The notes below the pieces were generated by a model. It made no database searches. It saw only the letters and a program-made list of their open reading frames with translations, and was not told where the DNA came from. From Endothia cerciana (lineage: Eukaryota > Ascomycota > Sordariomycetes > Diaporthales > Cryphonectriaceae), in assembly GCA_026119935.1 (NCBI GenBank), contig JALRMH010000055.1, positions 196,549 through 260,548 on the forward strand: a stretch of DNA of 64,000 nucleotides, in the 5' to 3' direction. Both the position numbers and the translations under genes were made by a program. Positions within the stretch are counted from its first letter, which is position 1; every line of letters begins with the position of its first letter. Below are positions 54,027-64,000 of this stretch, piece by piece.

Positions 54027-55897
54027 TCCTATAGCATGCTGCAGGCTTAGTTTACACTAAAGAATCTGCGCTTCACCTTTAATAACCTAGATAACTCGGA
54101 TAACCTAAAGGATGAGATCTGCTTATATCCTATTATTAGCAGAAAGGAGGTTGCTGTGTCTGACTTGAGCAGCTACTTCTGCAACAAAATCACTAACATC
54201 TAGCAGAGCATTAAGAAGGAGGAGGAGAGAGAGGTTGCGAAGAACAACGACAGCCTAGTCTATAATACTAACAGCCTATAAGACAATATAGATCTGACTA
54301 AGAAGCTAGAGGGAGAGCTAATAGAAGAGGAGGTAAATAATATACTAAAGTCAAGCCTTTCCTTTATACTTATTATATTCAAGAGAGCCTCTTTTAGTCT
54401 CGACCTCTAGGCCTAGCAGGCAGGTAGCTATAATATAGTAGACAACCTACTACCTGCAGCCTTAAAGAATATCTTCTCTAGGTCTTTTAAAGATACTAAG
54501 GTCAGCTTAATCTATATTATTATTAAAGGCAAGTCTATAGCTGCTTTAAATAAAGTAGGCTTATAAGTCTTTATAAGCTGTATAATCAAATATAACCTTT
54601 CGTCCTGCTTTTATCTTTAGAACTATATAGCCTAGCCTGTCTTTAATATAATATTCTTAAATAAGGCTTATATTATATATTATACTATATTTTACTTCTA
54701 TTAAAGCGTTCTTTTTATTAAGAAGTATAGTATTATATACTTATTTATTATACCTGCGCTTAATAACCTTATTAATATAGCTAAGTTCTATAATATAGCT
54801 AATAATATATCTAGCTTTAGCAAGATTTTTTATATAGCAAGCAGGGAGCAGGCTTTATAGATTATTTATAATCTAGCTTATAATTTCTTTGCACTACTAG
54901 ATAAAAAGCTTGATATTATTTAGCAGGACTTTATTAAGGAGTAGAAGGTTATGCTCTAAGCGTTCTAAAAATAGTATGAGAAAGACTTAGATAAGAATAA
55001 GTTTTAGTTGATCTTATCCTATTATACCTTTTTCCTCTAGAGCTCTAAGTCTATCTAGCTGTGCAGCTAGGAGGCTGAGATAGTGTTCCGGGTAGCCTAG
55101 ACGAAGCGCATTATATTGATGCCCTTTGTGCTCCCTGATAGCTCCACCAGCTTCTCTATGACCGAGATCCCCCCCTACTGCATCTGAACGCTAGAGGTAG
55201 AGATGAACAAGGACGACAGGCAGATACTGCAGGCTATTATAGATATGTTGCTGCAGACCCTGTATATATAGAAGAGCAAGACGCTTAAGAAGTCGCTTTT
55301 GCAGAGCACAACTATCTATCAGGTGCTGAGGAAGCTGATAAGGTCTCTGAATATATATTATCACTATTTGTTATCCTTTATACTGCTAGACTTCTTTATA
55401 TATAAGCTCTTGTTTAACAAGTGCTATATAAAATAGAACTCTATTACTAGTATGCAGATAGAGAACATCTAGGCTGCTATTAGGCTTAACTCTAAGATTA
55501 TTATCTATCTTTTAAATATAATCTAGGGTTTGCTAGAAAGAGGCTTGAATTAAAAGGTCTAAGAGGTTATAATACCTAGTATATCTGCTCTTATAAAGAA
55601 CTCTTATAAGACTAATAAAAAGATTTAAGCTAGCTATAATAAGCAGGCTGCTAGCATACCTTACTTTAGTATTATATATATTATATAATTAGCTAAGATA
55701 GATAAAGGTAGTATAAAGTATATTTATATAGCTACTTATAATCTTTATAACCTGCTTTAAAATAATTATATTAGTAATGCTTACTTTTACTTAGCTTACT
55801 CCTTGCTCTTTTTCTATGCTGTTAATAAGTATATAAAGAATAAGTTTGAGATTAGCAGCTATATAATTATCTTTATAGACAGGCAGTTCTTATAGAA
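54027..55897 (+). pseudogene. RIP-like mutated coding block 3
   Basis: About 620 codons in one phase up to a GTAAGT donor at 55898. GC-richer islands confirm the frame at 54060-54345 (KKEEEREVAKNNDSL, KLEGELIEEEV) and at 55080-55230 (TEIPPYC, then LEVEMNKDDRQILQ). Stops are TAG and TAA, at positions readable as Gln or Trp. The protein would be largely helical, with Leu/Ile-rich segments. No family is recognised. No indel is needed to keep phase for 1.87 kb, which points to transitions as the main damage. Confidence 0.55.
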
Positions 55898-56289
55898 GTA
55901 AGTCTTTTACTCTAACTTACTGCCCTCTCTTTTTTTTATTTTCCTTTCTTTTTTTCTTCTTTTTTTACTAATATTAGATTCAATTACATTTAAAAAAGGC
56001 TAGGATATACTATTTTTAGATATAATCAAGTCTAGCTATATTAAAAAAAAAAAAAAAAATTATAAAAAAATATTAAAAAAAAGGCAGCCTATTTTCATCC
56101 TAGCCTAGCTAGATTTAATTATATCTAAAAACTCCTCTTTTCTACTAGCAGCTGCTTCCTCTCTTAAGATATCTGCACTTTAAGAGTATAATTAAGTCTA
56201 ACAGGCTAAAAAAACTTAATTAAAAAAAAGAAGAAAAAAAAAGAAGAGTTATATATATACTAATATATCTCTAATTATTTATATACTCT
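55898..56289. repeat. Intron-like gap with two A/B motif pairs
   Basis: Opens with GTAAGT. Pair 1: attagattcaattacattta (55974) and ataatcaagtctagctatat (56021). Pair 2: agatttaattatatctaaaa (56111) and tataattaagtctaacaggc (56187). Each pair is flanked by T- and A-runs. Confidence 0.65.
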
Positions 56290-57658
56290 AATATATAAAG
56301 TAGAGCTGAAGATTATCAATTATAATGCTAAGATAACGCATTTTAAATATATATCTGCTTAAAAGCAGTTTACTAACTTTTAAAAGAATATTAATATTAT
56401 TATTTTATCTCTTAGTTTATAGATTATTAGCTTTAACCTCTATATCTACTACTAGCGTAGTATCTGTCTATTATACTACTAGAATTATAACTATATAATT
56501 CAAACGTTTTACTAGATTATTTATATAGGCTAGAAGAAGCTAGTAGACTAGGTTCTAATTAAAGTTAATAACATTTATAATAATATTTAAGAACTTAGAA
56601 TTATAGTAAAGTAGGTAGCACAGCTATTAATAGAGAGTTCTATTCTATACTAAATAGATAATAATATATAAAAGGTTATTATCTTTAAGTTCATTTAGTA
56701 CTAGTTAAGCTAGTTATTTAACTAATATATATAAATTAAGAACCTGCTAGCTTATATTAAAAAGTACAACTTAACCTATTATATTAAGTCTAGCTAGTAC
56801 TACTCTACTATTACTAGCCTTTTTATTCTGCTTTATAACTTAAACACTAATAATAAGAAGAATATAGACCTAGCTAATAAGCAGATTATAATACTATTAC
56901 AGAACCTATTATTACTAGTCGTCTTTTAAGAGATATATAGTATCGACTATAATAACATCAACTAGGATATTATAGTTATAGCTATTAAGGCTATTTATAA
57001 AAGTATAGAGAAGGATTATAGCTTTATAATCAAGATACACAACATATTAGACCTAGTCAGCTAAGCAGTAGTGCGCTCTATATATATACAGGCACTTACA
57101 GCATTTACTAATATACAGCTAGCGAGTGCTCTAGCAAAGGCAAGTAGTTTCTGCAGATAGAAGGCGAAGGACGCAGCTATAGTTCCTGATGCTTTAAAAG
57201 AGTTGCCTATGCTTACCCTGGCCTTAGAGGAGTTACCTGCTCTTACGCTAAAGGACTTATCAGAGGGCCTGTCAGCGTTATTAGACGACCTGTCAGACAA
57301 GGACGTGAGCATAGTCGAGACGCCTAGGTCCGAGCACAAGCAGGCGTCGGTGTATAAGAAAGGGGCTAAGCAGGCTAAGGAGGAGGCTAAGGAGGAGGCT
57401 GAGGAGGAAGCTGAGCAGGAGGCCGAGATAGATATAGATAAGAGGGTGCAGGCGTCTGCGCCTGCTCTTATATCTACCTGCTGCTTAGGTCGCGCTTAGG
57501 CTAAAGTGAACTATAATTAGAGTCTTAACGAAATCTCAGCCTCTGTCCTTTAAGGCTGTAAGCGAAAGGGATCTGCTTAGAACAGCACTAGATCAGCTAG
57601 CACTCTGCTTGCTAAGAAGATTAAGAAGGCTAGAAAGGCTAGGAAGGCTAAGAAGTAA
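56290..57658 (+). pseudogene. RIP-like mutated coding block 4 with basic C-terminus
   Basis: One phase holds from about 56290 to a final TAA at 57656-57658. The better-preserved part (57203-57500) reads LEELPALTLKDLSEGL, then a KEEAEEEAEQEAE-type acidic/alanine coil. The last codons give a KKARKARKAKK tail, a plausible nuclear-localisation end. Internal stops are TAG/TAA. Together with blocks 1-3 it may be a single multi-exon gene spanning about 7.2 kb on the plus strand. The family is unknown. Confidence 0.55.
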
Positions 57659-57964
57659 ATAAGTAGGGTAAGCAGCACCTTAGCTAACCTTTTTTTCTTT
57701 TCTGCTATCTTCTGCTCTTCTTATATTATTTGTCTTTCTTAAAGCCTTACTAAAGCTTAGTTATAATATAATTAGGCAGAGGTCCTCTTATATCAGCACT
57801 TTTTATATAAAGCACCTACTATACTGCCTATTTTAATAATTAGTAATAGATAGATTTTAAACTAAGGCCTTTTTATATTTTATAGCCTTATAAAAAATAT
57901 ATATACCTATTAGGTTTAACTCTTACTTCTTTTAACTTCTCTGTGAAATTTCTGTTAATTAGTA

Positions 57965-58470
57965 AAGATTAGATTTAATTAAGCTAGAAAAAAAAAAAAA
58001 AAAAGCGCAATCAGCACTTTATAAGCATAATTAAGTCTACCTACTGCAGAAAGCAGAAAGCGCTATCTCTTTATATAGGCAGTATAGCTATAAAGCAGGC
58101 CTATTCCTCTTAAGGTCGAAGCTATAGATAACCCTTAGACTAACAGCGCCTTATCTTCGCTAGCAAGTAGTATAAAGATAGCTGCGCTACTGATAATGCT
58201 AAGGCTAAGATCTAAAATATAGCAGATAATATCAAGCCTAGCCAGCGCCTTATCTTCGCTAGCAAGCAGTATAAAGACAGCTGCACCCTTTCCGACTATA
58301 ATATCTAGAAGGAGGCTACCCACTAGAGAAGAGTTAAAGTATAGAAAGAGATCACTTGTAAAAGTGTTTTTAAAGGTAATTGAATCTAAAAGGTTAAAAA
58401 AAAAAAAAGGGAAGAAGCAAGATAGTATTTACTTTATAAAGACAATTAAGTTTAAAAGAGTAAAAAAAGG
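57965..58470. repeat. Further A/B motif copies
   Basis: attagatttaattaagctag (57968), cataattaagtctacctact (58026), ggtaattgaatctaaaaggt (58376) and gacaattaagtttaaaagag (58441), each next to A-runs. Confidence 0.55.
58143..58284. repeat. 42-bp direct repeat, 100-bp period
   Basis: cagcgccttatcttcgctag with its following ~22 bp occurs at 58143 and again at 58243; the copies differ only by two C/T changes. GC-richer than its surroundings. Confidence 0.85.
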
Positions 58471-59160
58471 AAATAATATAGCTATTCCTTGCTAAACCTA
58501 TATATATGATAAATCCCTGCTATAACTAATAACTATTTTAATTTACCTTACTTATTAATAAGCAGAAGATGCTTAGTTCTTTCTATTTTAAAGCTCTATA
58601 TTAGAGGAGTAAAAGCTTCTTTATCTATACCTATTACTAGATTTACCTCTTTTAAAGAGTTAAGAAGGTTTAACTATAAAATAGCTTAATATACCTTTTT
58701 AAATAAAATTTAACTAATAGAGCCTGATTCTAGCTATTTAATACTTTATTAATAATATATCTTTTATATTAACTCTTTCTTATATCTTCTTTATTACTTT
58801 TTATTTATAAGCAAAGCTTTAATATAATCTATTTGCTTTGCTAACTTATCTCTTTACTACTTATATAGATTCGCTATATCTGCTAGACCTATAGTAGCTA
58901 AACGACAGCAGGCTAATTATAAGCAGTAACAGCGCTGCTGCAAGCGCTAATAAGAAGTATAAGTATAAAAGGAACATTGAGTTCAATAAAGCCTTGCCTG
59001 GACTAATCCTACCTATTAAGCCTTCCTCTGCTAAGGCAGAAGGATATATATAACTATAAAAAGCAGGTTCTAATCTAGCATCAACTTATAGATCTTATAA
59101 GCTACTTTATTTATCAGCTCCTAGCTATTTAGCTATAGCAACCACCTATCCTCATCCTCT

Positions 59161-62100
59161 TTCCAGCTACTACTATAGCACTTTCTTTATTTATTACAGC
59201 AGCTCTCTCATCTAACTATTATAGGATCTCTATCGCTAGTCCGGCCTGCGTCTGGTTTCACTTTAAGGAGTTCAGAAGGTGAGTAGAAAAGCAGTTATAA
59301 AGACATAGTTATAAAAAAGAGAGCGCTAGATTCTATCAAGGATATTTGTAAAAACAACAGCCTAGACCAGCCTAGCCTTGCTAGCCCTAGCAGCAATACA
59401 AGCGCTTTTAAAGCTAGCGATAAAGATATAGCTATAAGGGAGGAGAGGCTAAGTTTTATTAACAATTCTAATAAAAATAACAGCTTAGACAGCCTTAGCT
59501 AAGCTAGCTAGAGTAGTAACCTTAGCAGGCTTAGCGATAGCGACTTGTTATCTAGCTTGCTAGGTTCTGAGGATAGCGATGACGAAGATAGAGAAGAGAT
59601 CCTTGTGCTTGACTAGCTATATATATATAATATTTTTCCGCAGGTGCAGATGCTCTATAGCATAAGGAAATAGGCAGCTGATATTCTCTAAAAAGTAAAC
59701 CTGCTCTATTGCTCTTGCAATAGGCTTAGCTACTTCTCCTAGGTCTTGTTACTATATAATTTACTAGAGCTCGAGTAACTAATCTTTTATATATATTAAA
59801 TAAACTACTTAAGGCCTTGAGGAGAGTATCCTTATCTCTATACTCTTTCTATTATAGCCTAAGCACTCACTTATATAAAAAGGGACCTCTTTAGATACTC
59901 TACTATAAAGAGACTTCAGTTTCTATTATATCTTAACTGCCTTCTTATCTAATCAGACTTTGCTAAGAGCCTTATACCTGACTATTATAAGCTTTTTTAT
60001 AAAGACTACTACTATAGCTAGCCTCTCTCTTTATAAAAGTTAGAAGACTATATATTAAAAGCCTTACTTAGTACTTGTATTTATTATATATAGGATATTA
60101 ACTTATAAGTTATAGAGGTTTAAAGCTTTATAGCGTTTATATAGTACTACTTTTTGCTATTAACCCTGCTTCTCTTTATTATTATAATCTATTAGAATTT
60201 ATATTATTATATTAAAAAAAAGAGGAATATTAAGCTCTACCTGACTAAGAATCTTATACTAAGCTCTATCGAATCTATATCTGCGCAGAATACCCTTTAT
60301 ATTCTCTTCCTGTATTTTAACTCTATAGTTAAATATCACAGATATAGAGAAGAGGCGCTATTAGAGTAAAAAGCAGAGATAATATTATAGTAGTAGTAGC
60401 AGTAGCAGTATAATAAATATTTATATCTACCTTGCTTTATAATTAATACTTTAGCTAATAGTAACTTTAATATCTTTTATATAAAGTACCTTCTTCCTGC
60501 TTTATAAGCTGCAGTGCTAGCTTATTTACATTAGTCTTATATACTCTTATAAATATTAATCCTTATCTAAGTAATAGCCCTCTAGCTAAAGCTTTAGTAT
60601 AAAAAAAGCTACTATTATATATATTATAAAGAGTTTATTAATAGCAAGTTCCTTAAGCCTTTATAGAATTAGCTTTTAAGCTTCTATAATAAGTTTTTTT
60701 AAAAGTTTGCTTAGCCCTTGCTATTCTTTTAAGCCTATAGCACTAAGAACACTCTATTTAGCAGCTAGCCTAAGGACGCCCTGTCTAAGCTCTACTAGCA
60801 GTATCTCTGCTGCCTAGCGCCGGCCCTCTTCTACCTAGACTAGTTCTAGGTAGACTTTGCCCTAGTAGACTTCCTGCAGCGTAGGCAGAATAAGGAGGAG
60901 GAGGAGGATAACAACGATAACAAGGGCAAATCTATCTCGCTCTTTTATAAATAGGACTGCCTACGCTATATTGAAAAAGAGCTTATTAACTACTCTGCCT
61001 AGTAGTAAGGGCGCTACTCTATATAAAGCTAAAACAGGCTTATACTATTTAACTTTTAAGCGCATTCCTTTATAAAGTACAGCCTTTATAATATTATAAT
61101 CTTTAAGCTTATTAATTAGCACTCAGACTAGCTTACTCTACAGCCTGTCTCTTATATTAAGATATATAATTTTTATAAGAATATCTTCTAGACTTTTAAT
61201 AGATATATAATAGCCTTCTCTAAGCTAGGCTTTTGCTTTTTCAAGCTTATTAAGGACTAGCGCTGCTAGTAAGCTATATACTATTATAAATATAAGTATA
61301 AAACTATAGGCAGCTACTATTATATAAGTAAAAAGCTTAACTAAGCCTAGCAGCATTATATAATATATATTATTTACTACTTAAATACTAATATAAATGC
61401 TATACTTTTTTTATATAGTATATAGTAGGAGATTATTATCCTTTTTACTTTCTTTACTAAGCTAGACTTAAACACTCTGCTTTATTATAAACCTTAACTT
61501 TTTAAGCTCTCTTTACCTACTAATAGGCAGTATACTTTATTCTTTTTTATATTTATGCATTTCTTAAATCAACTCCTCTTTATTACTAGCAGCTGCTATT
61601 TTCTTATTCTTAAGTAGCTGATTACTTATAGCTGCCTCTGCACCTATACTACTATAGAGCTACTACACCTTAGCAAAGCATAGCTAGACCCTAGTGACTT
61701 CTTTAGTCTAGAGGAGTGTATTCTATAGACTTATACTGCTTAAGCCCTGCAGCGCCTCTTAAAGCTGTCTTATTCTAGCAACTAGCCTAAGCTCTTGCTA
61801 TAGCTATAAGCCTGCTATATACAAGTGCAGCTGTAGTACTGCAGCGCCTGCTAGCAGCTGCACTAGCAGAAGGAGAAGAGAGTAGTAGAAGTAGAGGGCT
61901 CTAGATTAAAGGAGGAGGTAGAGAAGATAGAGAAGGTAAAGGAGGAAGAGGCAAAACACCTAATAAAGAGAATAGCAGGCTTTAACCTTAGCAGTATATA
62001 TAAAGAGCTTAATATAGTCTTTTTCTATAGTAAATACTAGAACTAGGACTTTTCTTACCTCTGCCTTAATATTACCTGCATTATTAGTTTCCTAGACTAG

Positions 62101-63655
62101 GTCTAAGACGTATATATACTTAGTATTTATTAACCTTATACTATATTCAGTTTTAATATATTTATTAATAACCTGATCTTAGAGAAATACTAGCAGGCTT
62201 TAGCAGCTGTAGCTACTAGTTAGTATAAAGCTAGAGGAGATAAAGCTGCTATCTTTAACCTGCTCTGCTCAGCTTTTATTTTCAAACTCTAATTTATTAT
62301 AATCGAGTATAACTATAACTTGCTATACTCTCTCTACTACTACTTATTAAGTGCTAAAGGCTATAAAGTGCTAATGCTTTTATAATTCTTAGCTAACGCT
62401 ATATTTAAGGCTTTAAACTTAATGCTATAAAAGCAAGACTAGACCTGCTGCTTTTTAATTACTAACTTAAACATAGTTTTTGCACTTATATATAGGCTAT
62501 ATAGTGCTAAAGCCTGCAAGCGCAACTATAGCTTCGACTAAGCTCTGCTAATACCTACTTTTATCTTTACTTGCATATATAGCAATATATCTTAGTCTGC
62601 TTTTATTAACTCTATTTTATAAAGCTGAGTGCTTAGCGCTCTAGCAGATACTGTAGAGACTTTATAGCATAGAAAGCTTTTTACTATATACTACTGCTAA
62701 GCCTAGTAGTGCTAAGCTATAGCTATAATAAGAAAGAACGCGCTCTCTTATACCTTCTAAGGCTACTTTGCAGTATTTATAAAAGCCTATACTAGCTTTT
62801 ATATCTTTATTATACTAAACCTAAATAGCATTAAGTTCTTCTCTATCTAGTCTTTATAGTTTATACACCTTAGGCTACTCTGCTTTCACCTCAGCTTCTA
62901 TATCCCTAGCCTTTAGACAGCCTAGGCTAAAGCTCAGAAGGAGGATTATAATACTATCTAGACCTTCCTTACTATATTATACAAGACCTACCTGCAGTTT
63001 ATCCTACAGACTTTAAAGGTATAAGCACTGCTTTAGAATAAGTATCTTAGCATCTATTACTATTATATTTAAGCCTTTTTATAGCCTAGCTATATCTCCC
63101 TTTAGAAGGTACAGGCCTTCTAGAATATATATATAGCTAACCTAGACTTTATCCTAAATAGCTTTTGTGCACTAGTGCAGGCTATAGAGTCTAAGCAGCC
63201 CTTTATACTTATCTAGCCCTCTTAGCCCTATAACCTCCTTCACCTTATTACACAGGGTAGGCACTATACACAGCCCTCTATAGCACCTAGCCTTAATATC
63301 TTCTCAAACAGCTTTACTATCCTTATCTATACTATCAGCTATATCTACTAGGTAGACGAACCTAAGGGTGATTATATACTAGGCAGGGATAAGAAAGAGG
63401 TAACTGCTACTGCTACTTATATTATATACTTTACTAACTTATTCTAAGTTAGCTTTAATAAATAGCTTAAGGTTAATAATAAGCAAGTGCTTATTAGCTT
63501 AGTATAAATAATAGAAGCGCTAGAAGAGGCTATCTGCCTCTTTTAAAAGAAGTATATTTAAGAATATACTAGTATAGATAGTAAAGAAGGTAAGCTTAAT
63601 AATAAGCTAGGCAAGGATAAAGCTGAATAAGTAGAGCAGTTTCACTCTACTCTTT
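59161..63655 (+). pseudogene. Very long RIP-like mutated reading frame (~1,490 codons)
   Basis: A single plus-strand phase is supported by four GC-richer islands. These are a Ser-rich/acidic stretch at 59340-59625 (GSEDSDDEDREE), KEEEEDNNDNKGK at about 60895-60935, a Lys/Glu coil at 61870-61980 (KEEVEKIEKVKEEE) and VDEPKGDYILGRDKKEV at about 63350-63405. All four start at positions congruent modulo 3, so there is no net frameshift across more than 4 kb. Internal stops are TAG and TAA with a rare TGA, mostly readable as mutated Gln or Trp codons. Amino-acid content is driven to I, Y, L, K and N as expected after heavy C-to-T change. The product would have been a large protein with an acidic N-terminus. 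No family is recognised, and it carries no obvious transposase or polymerase signature. Confidence 0.55.
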
Positions 63656-64000
63656 ATAAAGTAATATAAAAGGGGAGGGTAGAGGCAGCTATCTCTTTTA
63701 TATTATAAGCTCTCTCTATTATTTGGATTACTTTTGCTACTAGACTTGATTAGTTTTTGAAAAAAAGGCTGCCTACTTTTTTTTTCCTTTTTTTTTCTTC
63801 AAGTTATAAATTTGATTAGTTTTAGAAAAGAGATTGCACCTTTTTTCTTTTTTTTATTACTATTAGATTTCATTCCTTTTAAAAAAAATTATATCTTTCT
63901 TCTTCTTTTCTAACAGAGTTCGTTCTAATAGATAAAAAGAATATTTTTTTTCTTTATTATTTTAAATATTCGTTTTTAGAGATTTTATTATAATCTACTT
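63656..64000. repeat. T-rich tail with tandem A-type motifs
   Basis: Four A-type copies in about 200 bp: ctagacttgattagtttttg (63740), aatttgattagttttagaaa (63809), attagatttcattcctttta (63862) and cagagttcgttctaatagat (63914). Each is preceded by a long T/C tract. The block continues beyond the window. Confidence 0.6.

Larger units (their letters stand above)
57659..59160. other. AT-rich spacer
   Basis: AT-rich DNA between two large relic frames, with A/B motif copies at about 57969, 58026, 58375 and 58442 and a short direct repeat. No gene is supported. Confidence 0.5.

Noticed and set aside
57061..57339. Minus-strand 92-codon frame
   Set aside because: Shadow of the Leu/Glu-rich plus-strand block ending at 57658.
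58135..58323. Minus-strand hydrophobic 62-codon frame with internal repeat
   Set aside because: The repeat is explained by the 42-bp DNA direct repeat; no start context and no family.
50433..63655. A nuclear code in which TAG/TAA mean glutamine
   Set aside because: Most internal stops do read sensibly as Gln, but some fit Trp or Arg better, one TGA occurs at about 62620, and all intact genes in the window end normally at TAG/TAA. C-to-T mutation explains all of these.
1..64000. tRNA, rRNA, CRISPR arrays and bacterial operon signals
   Set aside because: I saw no tRNA arm/loop consensus, no rRNA-like stretch and no spaced short direct repeats; intron structure shows a eukaryotic genome, where CRISPR and Shine-Dalgarno sites are not expected.
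48065..64000. Mitochondrial insertion (because of high AT)
   Set aside because: No mitochondrial gene (cox, nad, atp, rns/rnl) or group I intron feature is readable; composition and stop pattern fit RIP-like nuclear repeat DNA.

Overview
The window reads as nuclear DNA of a filamentous ascomycete (Pezizomycotina). Introns are mostly 45-160 bp with GTRNGY donors, CTRAY branch points and YAG acceptors. The gene set (HET, NACHT/STAND, DUF427, Pth11-like receptor, GH53, MFS) is typical of that group, and an AT-rich block carries a repeat-induced point mutation (RIP)-like signature. I cannot name the species. Gene models were spliced by eye.

Layout. 1-7.7 kb holds ordinary genes: a small two-exon protein, an MFS transporter and a tandem DUF427 protein. 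8.4-21.4 kb is a graveyard: a zinc-knuckle protein, several conserved fungal proteins, a multipass membrane protein and an ankyrin-type protein, each broken by a single-base frameshift and/or a nonsense codon. One intact secreted Ser/Thr-tailed protein (15.7-16.9 kb) sits among them. 22.0-31.7 kb carries an intact alpha/beta-hydrolase-NACHT NLR, a secreted GH53 galactanase, a HET protein with one frameshift, and an SCP2-PhyH dioxygenase. 34.3-35.6 kb is a seven-helix rhodopsin-like (Pth11-type) protein. 36.2-47.5 kb is dense in STAND/AAA+/HET/ankyrin genes. An intact STAND-like gene is divergent from an intact AAA+ ATPase at 41.3-46.4 kb. A wrecked pair in the same divergent arrangement, split by a pogo/Fot1-type transposase relic, lies at 36.2-38.3 kb. 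An intact HET gene lies between the two pairs.

At about 47.5-48.1 kb composition changes abruptly. From there to the end is an AT-rich block with poly(A)/(T) tracts, a roughly 150-bp minisatellite and very long plus-strand reading frames. These frames hold phase for kilobases but are peppered with TAG/TAA codons, as expected from C-to-T transitions without indels. The frames at 50.4-57.7 kb are separated by intron-like gaps that share a recurring ~20-bp motif in both orientations. That is the least explained signal in the window.

Together the NLR, HET, STAND, AAA+ and ankyrin genes look like a fungal nonself-recognition (heterokaryon-incompatibility-like) island beside a repeat-rich isochore. 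The metabolic genes appear unrelated to each other. RIP-type stops also occur in relics outside the AT block, so RIP or decay has affected the island too.
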